Shown: piece after piece, positions 10,341-22,035 of the stretch | How the letters are laid out: each line of letters begins with the position of its first letter | Position numbering within the stretch: position 1 is the first letter of the stretch | Assembly (NCBI RefSeq): GCF_034190915.1 | Contig: NW_026947496.1 | Coordinates: forward strand, 27,126,001 to 27,190,000 | Length of the DNA stretch: 64,000 nt | DNA from: Cavia porcellus | Taxonomy: Eukaryota > Chordata > Mammalia > Rodentia > Caviidae | Direction of reading: 5' to 3' | Made by a program: the position numbers and the translations under genes | The notes under the pieces: model-generated | The model's database searches: none | Seen by the model: only the letters and a program-made list of their open reading frames with translations | Told to the model about the DNA's origin: nothing

Positions 10341-12583
10341 AGTAAAGATACTTTTTTTGAGTACAACTCCATGAAGGAGTACAGCTCCACAATGACTCAG
10401 TCACCTTTGATAAGCCCGAAGAGCATTGCAGAACAAATGCTGTCACTCTGATACTTACATGACAGAGCTAAGGATGGGAAACAGCATTCCATCCAGAGGA
10501 AGAGTCCTGAATGCAGAGTTTGCTTACGCAGGTTTCCAAGATTAATGGATATTAGAGAAGAGGCCAGCAACAAAGAGAAACCAAGGCTGGAGGAACAGGC
10601 CATTGATGGTAGAATGGTGGCTATAAAAAGCTGATCCAGTGGGGCAAGGAGAGAGCAAGAATGGGGTTCTGTCTCTCTCCAGCCCCAGTATTTTCCAGCT
10701 CTTCCTGTTGGCAGAGACAGGTGAACTATGGTGAGTAAGGAGGTGCAGATGATGGAGTCTTCAACAAGACAGCTCTCGAGGACAGTGCAGGGTGAATCTG
10801 AAGAGGCATCCATGCCCACTGTACCCACAGGACTAGGGAGACCCGGCCTTTGTGCTAAGGTGGATGTCACAACTGGAAGTCGGAAACTACCCTGATTTAC
10901 AGCCAAAAATAGTAGTCACTGTCTGTATAAAATCATCTTACCCTCCTGTCCTACATGTTCTGTCCCTGTAGATGTCCCCTTCTGGTTCACCAGCTGTTGC
11001 CAGCATTTCATAAAGACCTGAAACCTGTTTGTATCAGAAGGATATCACAAATGCCCTGAAAACATCACCTTACCATCATCAGGCTATGTTTTCTTTTTTT
11101 AAAATACTGCCATCCAAGGGTTTCATATGTACAGTGTCGATGCATTCATTTTTCAAATTTCTGAAACTTTAGAAATCTAGGTCTACAATAGCCAAAAGTT
11201 GGAGGCTACTTGCAATAACAGTTGTAGACAGAGTATGAGTTGATAAAAGCTGAGTAGGAAGAACTGTATGATAAGCAGACTAAAGAAAACAATAGTTGTC
11301 AGTTGGGATATATCAAATGTGGATTCTTTGTTACTGTGAGGAAAAGAGATAGGTTGAAAAAGACAAAAGAAGTTTTAAAATTCATTTTTCCAAGATTCAA
11401 GCAATTATTTTTTTAAAGTACCTCTATTTTCAGGAAATTTTAAAGTAGCTCAATAGTTGTAACACTTCAGGCTAACAGAAGCAATAAATCAGTCCCAGGA
11501 CAGATAGTCAATTACATAGTGTGTTTCAAGAATATTCTTAACATTGATAGATTAAGAAAAAAATAGTGTCCCCTTATTTGATCATGTGAGGCTTTTTTAA
11601 ATATTGAAAATGGCCTTAGGTTTTCAGTAGCAAACTGAAAATGCAGGGCAGGAAATAACAAAATTGAGTAAATAAACAAAGCAATGTAAATTGCTATTTG
11701 TAGTATTACCTCATTTAGGGTAAGTAAACACCTTTAGGGAAGCACTAAGAGCCATGCATTGAAATTACACATGTCAATTTGGACATTTTCTATGATCCAT
11801 TAAGCTTTCTTCAATAGAAAATTAATTATGTTGTCATTCCATAATTCTCACGTGAAACATTTACACAGGTGTCAAGGATGTATTTGACACAACTCAGAGC
11901 CCCATCATGTCTTTAACTAAAGCATTTAAAATGTGGTACGTAAATGGAGAATTGCTGTGGAGCTAAATGCATGTAAATGAAAGTGGCAACTTTGGAGAAA
12001 CAAAACATTAAATATGTTTGGGAGAAATTAGGTAATGGCTTTTCCAAGGCTACATTTGTTGCTGGTTTTTATACTCTAGGTTTAGATTTGCCTTTAGATA
12101 TTGAGATCCTTTTGATAAATCTTTGAAAGGAAATGAGACTAATGTGCCTATGTTCTTTTCTACTCTGAAGTTCTAACAAAAATTCACTGCAATGTGATTT
12201 ATTGCTCCAACATTCTACATTCATGTTTAATTTGATGGGCTCTCTCAGGCTAGAACATATCAACTTTTCACTTCCAGATTTGTTACATACAAGCTCACAT
12301 CATTCTTTTTTGGACCTACAGTCTCATAGAAAGTCCTATATGGATAACCAAGTCAAAATTGGTGTATTAAAAAAATTCTTGAGAATTTGCAAGCTTATTT
12401 ATAAAAATCTGATTTGAAATGTTGTGTCATTTTCCAGGCATAATTGAGAATTACCTAAAATGCTACCCAATTCCATTATATACCCTCTTCAGGTAGTTTT
12501 TGTATTAGTAAACTTTAAAAGCAATCCCAAGTCTTCCTTTAAAAGGGCAGATTTCCACTACTTTCTACTCCAGGCCCAGTAAA
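10341..12583. other. non-coding; one unexplained long minus-strand ORF
   Basis: Contains a 169-codon open frame on the minus strand (10397-10906). I see no domain, no signal peptide and no family resemblance; hydrophobic Leu/Ser stretches follow base composition. It starts inside or right next to the LTR above, so it may be part of a repeat I cannot name. The rest (10910-12583) shows nothing recognisable. Confidence 0.4.
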
Positions 12584-12797
12584 ATGACTCCCAAGAAGAA
12601 GGATAAAGGATGACAAAGGAAGGTCATTTTGCCATCAAGCAGGCTGTAGAGAAGAATGAGCCACCAGTATCTACAAGCACGTCTACAGAATGGACTTTGA
12701 AAAGGCATGAGCTTTGGGCACCCAAATAGATCTAAAAGTTAGCCTAACAGGAGATAAGAGTTCAGATATACCTACTGACATCAGACTGGGCAAAGCT
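12584..12797 (+). pseudogene. RPL31: RPL31 processed pseudogene, 3'-truncated
   Basis: RPL31 is a protein of the large ribosomal subunit. The plus strand starts at an ATG followed by a Lys-rich segment, as RPL31 does, and stays collinear with my memory of the RPL31 coding sequence. The best stretches are 12677-12710 (codons for the HKRIHGVGFKK region; most mismatches are transitions) and 12753-12797 (codons for the TPDVRIDTRLNKA region). There are an early stop (12608), frameshifts and no introns, so it is a decayed retrocopy. It ends at about two thirds of the coding region and is followed by a T-rich stretch; no poly(A) tail is seen. It makes no functional protein. Confidence 0.75.
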
Positions 12798-13090
12798 TTT
12801 TCATTTTTCATTGTATTCATATGCAATTATCCAGAAAATATAGTGGAAAATCACAAAACAAATTCTATACTTTGGTAACCTGTGGTAACATTTATCACTT
12901 TCAAAAGAGTTCTATTAATGTGCATGCTAACTAATCTTTGATTATCAAATGACAGAAGTTTATTTAAGAGAGAAAACCTTTCAATCTGATATTACATTAA
13001 AAGGTCTAAAAATAAGTGTGCAGTAGGTGTTTAATATTTTAAGGAGCAATGTGATATCTGTTGCCTCAAAGGATATTTCCAGAAATCTTA
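12798..13090. other. non-coding, nothing recognised
   Basis: Short AT-rich spacer between the pseudogene and a MIR fragment. Confidence 0.4.
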
Positions 13091-13094
13091 TGAA

Positions 13095-13205
13095 ATAGAG
13101 GAATCCAAATGTATGGTCCCATTTTACAGCACAGGAATCTGAGGCCTATGGAGGTTAATAGCTTGTCTATGTATTCTCCCAAGTTATGCTGGAGAAGACA
13201 TAAGA
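13095..13205 (-). mobile_element. MIR SINE fragment, minus strand
   Basis: 'cccattttacagcacaggaa' followed by 'tctgaggcctatggaggtta' is the reversed MIR core ('attttacagatgaggaaactgaggc...gaggtta'). Confidence 0.7.
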
Positions 13206-15200
13206 CACAAAGAGGAGACATCACCCCTAAATGACTTGATGGCAGCCTGGCAGGATACATCTCAGTTCAGGGCCAGAGGACTCCAACCATCCCTGCTTCT
13301 TCGCACCACCAAGGAACTCAAGAGTCAGCCTCTGGCTTTTCTGTTTAGAGTCCCACATGGTGATCACCTAGATTTCCTAGGTCAAGATAATGAGGAACAA
13401 GTTGGCACTATGTTGCCCAAGAACTCAGAAGCCATGAAGTCTACTCTTAGTTAATTCCTTTGCTTTTTAAATCCCATATTTTTAATTGTGAACTGCATGT
13501 TAAGATTCTAAGCTTTGCGTCTTAGCCATAGACTTGATATCTTATCCTAAAATAATGAACTTGACCTCCTGCTTAATTAGCTGCAAAATGACTGTAATGA
13601 GAGTGATATCTCAGGAGTGGAGCACAAGTTCCTTCTTTTTAATTGCTATATTCCACTCATGCAGAGGAAATGCTATGTCAATTACAGATTATTACTAGGT
13701 TAGATGTCAGCAAATCTTAAACAGGTTCCATGGAGATATTGATCAAGTATGACTTCTTTTAAAAAAATAGATGCCATCAAAATTTTTTAACATTGGAAAT
13801 ACTTTCAAAAGGCTGTTATCACTTCCCACTGAAAACACAAACATCTAACAATGGTAGAAAAGTTATCTTCCTTCTAAACCTATTGATTTCATTGCAAAAC
13901 CAAAGCAGAATTGTAAAGCATCTTGGGAAAATAAGAAGCAAGATTCCAAAAAATATCTTAGTTGCTCAAGTTAATTCTTCCTGCTCACCTTGGTTAAACA
14001 TTTGTGTCAATCATTATCATTGTTTTGGAATTGATGACTGGTGATTTATATTTCCATTTAGTAATTTATCTCCCCAATGAAAGAATGTCTACCCATACAT
14101 CAAGTAAAAGCATTTGGTGTCCCTATATTTGGACTAATTCTGAGTATAGATGTGTAGAAACAATTTCATATGTGAATAATAGAGCTCATTTCCAATAGTT
14201 GTGAATGTGCTTGAGAGCCTCTTCCAGCAGTAATACGTAGAATATTTTGCTGACACCCCCTGGGAATGATTTATGAATGATGCCTACAGAATAAACCAGG
14301 GCTGGTCTCCCAATTAATCAAGTTCTAAAGTACCTTACCACAGGATGCAGTTCTGGTCACTGGAAGCTCATTAGCCAAAGACGACCCCTACTTTTCAAAT
14401 AGCCTTAAAAGAAAATGTGTAATGAAAATCATCTATCACCCAGGAAGTGATGAGTGCTAGCTTTTAATGAGACAGTAAACCCAGTGGTGTGTTTAATACA
14501 AATAAATAAAGTCCATCCAGAATTTGCATAATTTGTTGAGGAATCTTAATATATGTTTATAAGGTAGAAAATGACTTCCACCAAAGAGGTACTAAAACTA
14601 AACAGCCAGCTTTCTAGTAACTTTCCACATTATTATTTGATCTACGAAGAAATTTGACTTTCTCTCTATTTTATTTTCACTACGTTGAGACAATTTATGC
14701 AAATAGTATACTATGCCTGCCATTAAAAACTCAACTTGGATCATTATTAGAAACCTGGGAACTGTAATTTACCAATGAAGGTGGCAGAAAAACTGTAATG
14801 AAGATTGTAACAGTTATGCACATAGATAAGAACTGTAGAATCTGTTCCCCTCTGGCTGAACATGAAATACTGCACCGCACACTCAGTTTATTCATTTCAC
14901 CCCAGACTGGTATATTAACATCGTCTCAATCCAAAGAGCTTCAGTGAGGAACACAGGGACTCTTAGAAATCACTGCTAAACTACACTCAAGCTCAGAGAA
15001 GATGAACTCCAAAGTCTGGTACAGTATCTTTAAGAAGAAGCCGCAGGCATGGTGATGGCTCAGTGCATGAATCAACTGAACAGTTAAGGGAAGATCCAGG
15101 GTGCAGGATGCCAGGAGCACTGCATCATCTCGGGGCTGAATGTCCTCCTTAGCGGTGACATGAAGTGACCCCCACCTTCACTGTTTCTTCCATAATATGG

Positions 15201-15202
<2 letters not shown>
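13206..15202. other. non-coding, nothing recognised
   Basis: Includes short frames of 60-83 codons with no resemblance to known proteins. The stretch 14985-15180 is less AT-rich and looks gene-like in composition, but I could not match it to anything. Confidence 0.4.
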
Positions 15203-15242
<40 letters not shown>

Positions 15243-15265
15243 GGGAGAGAGACAGAGAGAGAGAG

Positions 15266-15311
<46 letters not shown>

Positions 15312-15317
15312 GAAACA
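15203..15317 (+). repeat. composite microsatellite (GT)n then (GA)n/(GAGACA)n
   Basis: About 19 GT units (15203-15240) are followed after a few bases by a purine tract of GA and GAGACA-type units to about 15317. The 77-codon ORF over it (Val-Cys then Arg-Glu repeats) is an artefact. Confidence 0.97.
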
Positions 15318-16355
15318 GCAACTTTGGAAAACTACAGAAATGAAACAAATCTCCAGCTATTCCTGGACAGTAATCCTACCCTTTGTGCTCTATTCCATTA
15401 TAATTAAACAGTTCCCTACTGATACCACATTGAACTAATCTGCTCATTTACCCATAGGCTACTAAGGACTTATATTAAACATCCAGCAATGAGACAGCTT
15501 TGCCCTTCTATTGTCAGTTATTTTTTAATATTTCAGATAAGGTAAGCCTATTATGATAATATCTCACCTCAGACCTCTCCCTAAAGAATTCATAGCACTG
15601 CCAAATACACTGCATCAAATTCTTCCCACATTCCTTTGGGAAGCATAGATACAGTTATTTGATGCCATTTCCAATTCATATCAAAGCAAATGAGAATTCA
15701 GGTGGCTTGGGGCTGATCTCACCACATTTCTTGAGTTGGTTTAATAAAGAATGTAGCTGGAATAAGTCCTATCACTCGAATCCAATCTTTGTGACTGCTG
15801 TTGGTAAATCAGAAGTTCTCGGTTGTAGTAAAGAGGCCTGTGGATCCATATAAATTCGTTTATATGAGTTGTGAGGAGTGTTGAAAGATATGTGTTACTT
15901 TTAAAGGTAAAAGTATGTGCACACATAATCATTGTCTCTTTTTATTGATTGTGGCAAGTTCAAATTTATCTCTTTAAATGACCCTGTCATTCACTGAATA
16001 CCTGATGGCTTCCCTAGAAAGAGATAGTTGATATTACAGCTAGTATAATAAGAACCCACAGTGTTATTCATATTATATTATTGGTAGAAACATATGTGTG
16101 AAGGCTAAAGAAAAATGAGAAATCAAAAATTTAATTTTAATTATTAGACTACTATAGTCTTTGTATAAATAAAACAGTCACTGTTCATTTGAAAAACCTC
16201 AGGCTCCAACTTAACTCAAACTGGATTTTGCCACAAGACAAGGTAAAGTTGCAGTGACATCCAATAAAATGCCAATATGGTGAAGCTCAGGAGAAACAAA
16301 ACCTTTTACACACACATGTGCTCCACAGTAGAGTATTATTATGAATAGAATGGTA
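15318..16355. other. non-coding, nothing recognised
   Basis: AT-rich DNA with no repeat family or coding signal that I can identify. Confidence 0.4.
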
Positions 16356-16359
16356 GTAA

Positions 16360-16605
16360 CAGTACATTGCTTAACAGTTCCAGGTCGGCAATCAACTTGC
16401 CTGGGTCTAAATCCAATCATTACCACTGATCAACTGTATAATTTAAGCCTTATTATTTAGCCTTTTGCCTTGGTTGCCAAATGTGTAAACTGGACACTGT
16501 AAAGCAATATTAATTTCACAGGGCTTTTGTCAGTTAGGCATATCATCGTATAGTGTTATATAGTATCTAACACACAATATAGACTGAATAAATCTCAGTG
16601 AGTTC
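16360..16605 (+). mobile_element. MIR SINE, nearly full length, plus strand
   Basis: Follows the MIR consensus in order: 'cctgggtctaaatccaatc', 'accactgatcaactgtataa', 'ccttggttgccaaatgtgta' with 'aactgga', then 'cagggcttttgtcagttagg' and the 'gactgaataaat' end. Old and diverged. Confidence 0.75.
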
Positions 16606-17790
16606 AAGCTGCACCATTATTCCTAACTTATTTAGGTATTAGAAACACCAAGGAACTTAGAAAATTTTGTTTCTCCCCTGATTGTATTTACCAAATCAAT
16701 ACATTGTGGGTACTCCAAGAAACCTACATCCTTAAACTTCAGTAGGGGAATTTCTGGGAAGCTGAGTTTTAACCCTATTTTAGCACTAAGAAATTATAAT
16801 AGTTGTTACAAAGAGTTACAAATCACTGAGAAACAATCTATCGAAACACAAGCAAAAAAAGTTTGCTCTCTCAGATCGTTTTAATAATTTGCACTTATTT
16901 GAAATCATAGTTATCTGTACAGGAATATTAATCATTTACCATAAGAGTGGTTCATCATCATTATCATCTAGGAAATTATATTAAATTAGCCAACACTGTA
17001 TCTTATTTAAATTCATTTGATAAAAACAGACCTAAATGTAGAGTCTTAAACCCACTTGATAAGAACGGACCTAAATGGAAACCTCACCTAAGTTTCACCA
17101 TTTTACATTGAGATTATGGCCTTCCCTAACTGATAACTGCTGCCTCACTCAATCATACACAGTTTATATATTTTAAACATGAAAAAATTTCATCACCAGT
17201 CAAGTTTTCAATAATGGTTGATTTGTTAAAGACGTATAAAGAAAAGTACTAAGCAGAAATACCATCTTATTAGAAACTGGGCTGTACAATACCAAACAAA
17301 CTAACAAGGCGAACCGTGCTGCCTCTTGGTGAAGGGCTTGTTAGCCACAATATGCCATGTTTGCTCTCCTGAAAAGTCATAATGCAGAAGACAAACATAA
17401 TTCATTTGGACCTACAATCCATCAGTAACTTTCAGGGGTTTAGATGCAGTAGCCTGCAGCAGACAAGATAAGAAATGCCACAATGAAGAAGCACTCAAAG
17501 GACTGTTTCTTTTCATTGGAGAAAGGATTTTATAAGAGTATCAAAAAATTATCTTAGAAAATTCTTCTAATATGCTCAGGCAGACACATATGGAGACATG
17601 ACCTCTTTTTTTCACAGATAAATACCATAATTAGAGATCTTATCGGAATACTCACCCGTTCTGTACATTTTGATGGAAGAGAAAGGTTTGCTATCTGTCA
17701 GACCTTCTTTCCAGCTAGGCGCTTCCTTGACCCCAAGAATGACGCTTACAGGTGATTACTCTTTCTTAATCTGAGCTTTTCCAAATGCTT
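16606..17790. other. non-coding; small direct repeat
   Basis: Two near-identical segments 'gataaaaacagacctaaatg' (about 17021-17040) and 'gataagaacggacctaaatg' (about 17057-17076) lie 36 bp apart. Nothing else recognised. Confidence 0.5.
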
Positions 17791-17799
17791 CTGAGTGGC

Positions 17800-17895
17800 A
17801 TGCAAATCACTGAAAGGATTAAATTTGATAGTATAAAACAGTGATTCAGAACTTAATACAGAGTAGACATTTGGTAAATAAATGAGTTTTTAAAA
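17800..17895 (+). mobile_element. MIR 3'-end fragment, plus strand
   Basis: 'gaaaggattaaatttgatag' and 'agaacttaatacagagtaga' leading to 'ttggtaaataaatgag' matches the 3' part of MIR. Confidence 0.5.
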
Positions 17896-18409
17896 TTCTC
17901 TTTTCTGCATTTATTAATTTTAACCATACTTGAGCAGTGACTGTTATGGAATATAGATAGCCTGTTCTTGCATCTTAGAAAGGTAAATTAGCTCCATTTC
18001 TGTAATACTCATTATATTTATGAACAGTCAGAAACTAAATATTTTCAAATTATATTTTATTGTTTACTTACATGGACATAAAATGATGGGAAAGCCTGGC
18101 GACTTTACTCAACACAGAGCTAACTTGATACTTTAATATTTATTCATCATCACTAGGTCTGTTTCTGTGTGAGAGGAAAAAGAAGAAAAACATAGAGAAA
18201 GAGAGGAATGAAAGTGACTAAAGAAAGGACAAAACCCAGAAGTCTCATAGAAAAAAAGCAGCAGAAAAAGACAAAAGAGGGCTTGTTACACAGAAAAAAA
18301 TGTTTTCCCTGCCTTTTAGACAAAAATAACAAGATTTTTCAATACTACTTAAGATAAATTCTTCATATATATGAGATATCAAGCTCTAACATTAAGAGCA
18401 TGTAAAACT

Positions 18410-18495
18410 CTTTGTTCATTCACTCAACAAATATTAGGCTATCATCAGGGTTACACAAACATATACAGAGACAAATAGCAGTGGAGATGGTAAGT
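18410..18495 (-). repeat. ancient L2/MIR-like fragment
   Basis: 'tgttcattcactcaacaaat' with 'attaggct...gagacaaatagcagtgga' resembles the well-known ancient mammalian repeat that reads 'tcattcaacaaatatttattgag'. Confidence 0.4.
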
Positions 18496-18639
18496 TGCCT
18501 TCAGAAAAATACCAAATAGTATCTAAAAATAAAATGACTAGAGAATATAAAATGCCAAATATCTCACTATGGTTTTTTAAGTATAAAATAATTTACAATC
18601 ATGATCTTGAGGTAGAAAAAATGAGGAAGTCAGTTAACA

Positions 18640-18765
18640 TATAACTTGGACCCAAATGTGATACCAATAACTATGTGAATTTATAAAGGTCATTTAAATG
18701 TTTTGACACTTAACATCATTTTAAAATGGGATGATATTGATATCCCTTCCCTCTGCCATGCAGTG
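18640..18765 (+). mobile_element. MIR SINE fragment, plus strand
   Basis: 'aactatgtgaatttataaag', 'gtcatttaaatg' and 'ttttaaaatgggatgatatt' follow the MIR order (tgtgacctt, gtcacttaac, gtaaaatggggat). Confidence 0.55.
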
Positions 18766-18784
18766 CATTTGTAAGAAGGAATTA

Positions 18785-19020
18785 CTACTTCACCAAATTG
18801 TTCAAACAATCAAATATGTCCAATACAAGAATAAAGGAATATAAATGATTCAGATACGCTATATATGTGTACCAATCCCCCAAAACAAATACAACTGTGA
18901 TGTACTGCAAACATACACTAATAAAAATTGAAGTTAAATAATAAAAAATAAAACAAAAAGCTAAAAGAGCAAACTGAATTAACAATCTTTGTTAAAAATT
19001 ATTTTGAGTCATACACAAAA
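18785..19020 (+). repeat. possible A-rich retroelement 3' end, unidentified
   Basis: A segment with 'tgtgtaccaatcccccaaaa', 'aactgtgatgtactgcaaac' and 'taataaaaattgaagttaaa' running into an A-rich tail looks like the 3' end of a retroelement. I cannot assign a family. Confidence 0.3.
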
Positions 19021-20095
19021 ACATAAAATTGTACATATTAAAAAGGCACCATGTAATGCTTCAATGCCTGTGTGTTCTTAAATTAGGCTAAACATATCTA
19101 ACTTTTCAAACACTGATCATTCTTTATGGAGAAAAGATTCAAAGTCTTTTCTTCTAGCTCCTTAAAGGTACAACACATTCCCGTGGCCTATACTTGTTCA
19201 GCAGCACCCAGAACTTCCTGCTCAGATCAGTCTGCAGCTCAGTATCTATTGAACGCTCTCTTTCAGTGCTTCCATCACAGCAAAATAATTTTGAGCTAGG
19301 AGCTGTGAAGTTTGCAAAGTACACAGCCAGCCATAAACAAGCATCCTTTACCAGGCAGCACTGCAACAAGGGAAAACACACATGGTGAAAACCCAGCTCT
19401 CGCCAAAAGAACCAACCACGGAACACAGAAGAAAAATGCTCCAATAAAATTGCACATAGTCCCACATAAGCCTTCCAAGGTCAAGGAGAAACATTCTGAA
19501 TTGGAAATACAAAAGCTAAGAACAAAAATAGATGACAAGGTAGAAGAAAGGAAATGAGAGCTGCTGGAGGCAAGGAAGATATAGAGGTGTTTTCACCACC
19601 AGCAAACAAAAAGTGGCTACACCAGGCCTAGCATGTATTAAACAGCTTGATTAACTTTCCAAGATGCATATGCACATCAAAACACCATTTGTACATGATA
19701 AACATGTATGACTTTTACTTGTGAATTAAGTAATTAAATAAATGGATAGTGGAGGAATGTCACTCTTTTCCAAAGGGAAATGTACACTTGCACAATAAAT
19801 GACAGTGAGACCAGCTGCTACACATCTGAACCAAATAGACTCTCATCTATTTTTCAGTCCATACACTGAGTCCTACGGTACTCATTAGGTTAAATATACA
19901 AAAGTAAAATAGAAAAGCAGCATAAATCACTATATACAGATATATGTGTAGTTTTATCGTAGATTATATCTTTTTAACAAAAAGTCTCAAGAAAAATTGA
20001 TGAATTTATATGTATATATATGCATATATAAAACTGAAGATGCTTTCATAAAAAGCCATGAATAGAATTAAGAGATATGTAAGTTAGAAATATGC
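19021..20095. other. non-coding; overlapping short ORFs at 19154-19557
   Basis: Five overlapping frames on both strands (64-103 codons) lie at 19154-19557. The plus-strand 81-codon frame is Lys/Glu-rich near its end (about 19480-19557). No domain or family recognised; possibly an unknown old retrocopy. Confidence 0.35.
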
Positions 20096-20117
20096 ATGTA
20101 AAGCATGCATCAACATG

Positions 20118-20145
20118 TCCAATATATATATATATATATATATCA
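20118..20145. repeat. (TA)n microsatellite
   Basis: About 11 TA units. Confidence 0.9.
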
Positions 20146-20297
20146 CATCATATTATGTATATCTCACACTTTTATTAAGTGAAAATAGACAACAATAAAT
20201 AATATCTTTTTCAAAGATATTAAATATTAAAACCCCACTTGTCACCAAAATGCAAATGACCATAGAGACTATAATTTTTGGCTGTAAAATTGTCAAA

Positions 20298-20366
20298 AAT
20301 ATATATGTATATGTATATATATATTATATATAATATATATATATAATATATATATATATATATCAC
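20298..20366. repeat. AT microsatellite, imperfect
   Basis: Alternating TA/ATAT units with TATG interruptions. Confidence 0.9.
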
Positions 20367-20412
20367 AGAAACAGTAAGAGATAGTCATAGATCCATGACT
20401 TATTTTAGTAAG

Positions 20413-20589
20413 ACAACCACAGAATAGCATCACAAAAACACTTTTACAGTTTTATCTGTTATTTTTATTTATTTTTAATAAGTGGTACTACTACTAGAAG
20501 CAAATGAAATACATACCAGGTACAATTTAATTAATGTTAAAATAAAAAGATTTTAAATCTTTGAGTTACATATGAAGTCATGGGCTCAG
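20413..20589 (+). repeat. local direct duplication, copy 1
   Basis: Matches 21032-21198 nearly end to end: 'tagcatcacaaaaacacttt', 'tactactactagaagcaaat', 'gaaatacatacca', 'tttaattaatgtt' and 'aagtcatgggctcag' occur in both in the same order and spacing, with about 10% differences by eye. Confidence 0.9.
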
Positions 20590-21031
20590 TCATGTATTGT
20601 ATCTGCTACTAATAACAGCATAACTTATGGTATAAAAAACTTGTGGTTTCTATGATTAATTTTATCACAACCCTTAAAAATACTTTAGTTGTTTGGAAAT
20701 CAAGACACAGTTGGAGTTTCCCTTACCAAAAATGCTTAACAGCAGAAGTGCTTCAAATTTCAGATTTTTTTCTAACTTTAGAATAGTTACACATACATAA
20801 TGAGAGAATTTAGGAACAGGAGCCATGTACAAACATGAAATTCATTTGTGCCTGTGCATATTAAAGCTACGTGATGTGGGATTTTCCATTTGTTGTAATC
20901 ACATCACCAATCAAAAAAGTTTTCAATTTTAGAGTACTGCAGATTTCAAATTTTCAGATTAGTGCTGCTCAACTTGTAACTGCTAATATCCTTTTAGACC
21001 CAGTAGAGAAAATTACATGTAAAATAAATAT
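20590..21031. other. spacer between duplicate copies
   Basis: Single-copy-looking AT-rich DNA; no counterpart seen on the outer sides of either duplicate. Confidence 0.4.
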
Positions 21032-21198
21032 CCAACCACATAATAGCATCACAAAAACACTTTTGCAGTTTTATATTTTATTTATTTTAATAAGTAGTAC
21101 TACTACTAGGAGCAAATGAAATACATACTAGATACATTTTAATTAATGTTTAATAAAAAATTTAAATCTTTGAATTATATATGAAGTCAAGGGCTCAG
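21032..21198 (+). repeat. local direct duplication, copy 2
   Basis: Second copy of the segment at 20413-20589. It ends at 'aagtcaagggctcag'; the flanks diverge at once. The offset between the copies is about 615 bp. Confidence 0.9.
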
Positions 21199-21439
21199 AA
21201 ACAATTTCAATACTGTATCAACACCATGTATCTAGTGAGTCAGAAAAATAGAGCTTAACTTCTAACTTCAACACTGATGAGTGTCTCCTTTTCCCACTAG
21301 AAGTTGCCATTTAATTTAATTAACATAAAATGAGTAGAAACATATCTGACATGTACAAAGTATATTTTTAGCTCTTGTTTTCTATTGGTTTATTAGGATT
21401 TTAAACCTACTTTAACATTTAGATGTCATTACCTTATGT

Positions 21440-21770
21440 ATGTTTTGACCAAAGTTTCCAAACCAAGTACCATGAACTTTGTGGTCTAAATAATAAAAAT
21501 CTATCTCCTCACAGTTCTGGCATCTAAAAGTCCAAGGTCAAGGACACAGCAATGTTGCATTCTTCTGAGGAGGCCTGTTCTTAGCTTAACTAGATCCCAC
21601 TGTATCCCCACCTGGGTTTGTTTTGTGTGTCTTTGTCCTAACTTCTTATAAAACGCAGTCACTACACTGGTTTTAAGCCCACTCTAATGACTTTACCTTA
21701 ATTCTCTTTTTAAACATACCCATACCCTGAAGTACTTAGAATTATAACATCAAAATATGAAATTTGAGCA
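21440..21770 (-). mobile_element. MLT1-like MaLR LTR, minus strand
   Basis: 'ctcctcacagttctggcatc' then 'taaaagtccaaggtcaagg', 'ttcttctgaggaggcctgtt', and 'gtgtctttgtcctaacttct' with 'tataaaacgcagtca' are the reversed MLT1-type LTR features in order. Confidence 0.7.
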
Positions 21771-21849
21771 TAGCACCTTGTATCAATGTATTCCTATAAT
21801 TAATAATTACTTAATACCCACAGGAAGCCTAGGGTATAGATGTGTGACT

Positions 21850-22035
21850 TGGCTCCTATACTTGAGGACTTATAGTCTATAGGAGAACACAGAGAAGGTA
21901 GCCAAAGAGTGATCACACCAAGTGACACCATGGTGTCATTACCCTAGGTGCTATAGGCATAGCTAGGACTGACTTAGTTTGGGGGAAGATCAGAGAAAGC
22001 AGCTTAGAGAAAATCCTGGAGCTGCATTTTTAACC
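21850..22035 (-). repeat. ancient mammalian repeat fragment (L2-like)
   Basis: The run 'aggacttatagtctatagga', 'ccctaggtgctataggcata' and 'gatcagagaaagcagcttag' resembles the ancient repeat that usually follows the 'tttattgagcacctactatgtgcc' segment. Assignment by memory only. Confidence 0.35.

Noticed and set aside
14985..15180. Gene-like stretch beginning with an ATG and Lys-rich codons
   Set aside because: I translated it by eye in its open frames and found early stops and no resemblance to a known protein.
15205..15438. 77-codon ORF with Val-Cys and Arg-Glu repeats
   Set aside because: It is the translation of a GT/GA microsatellite.
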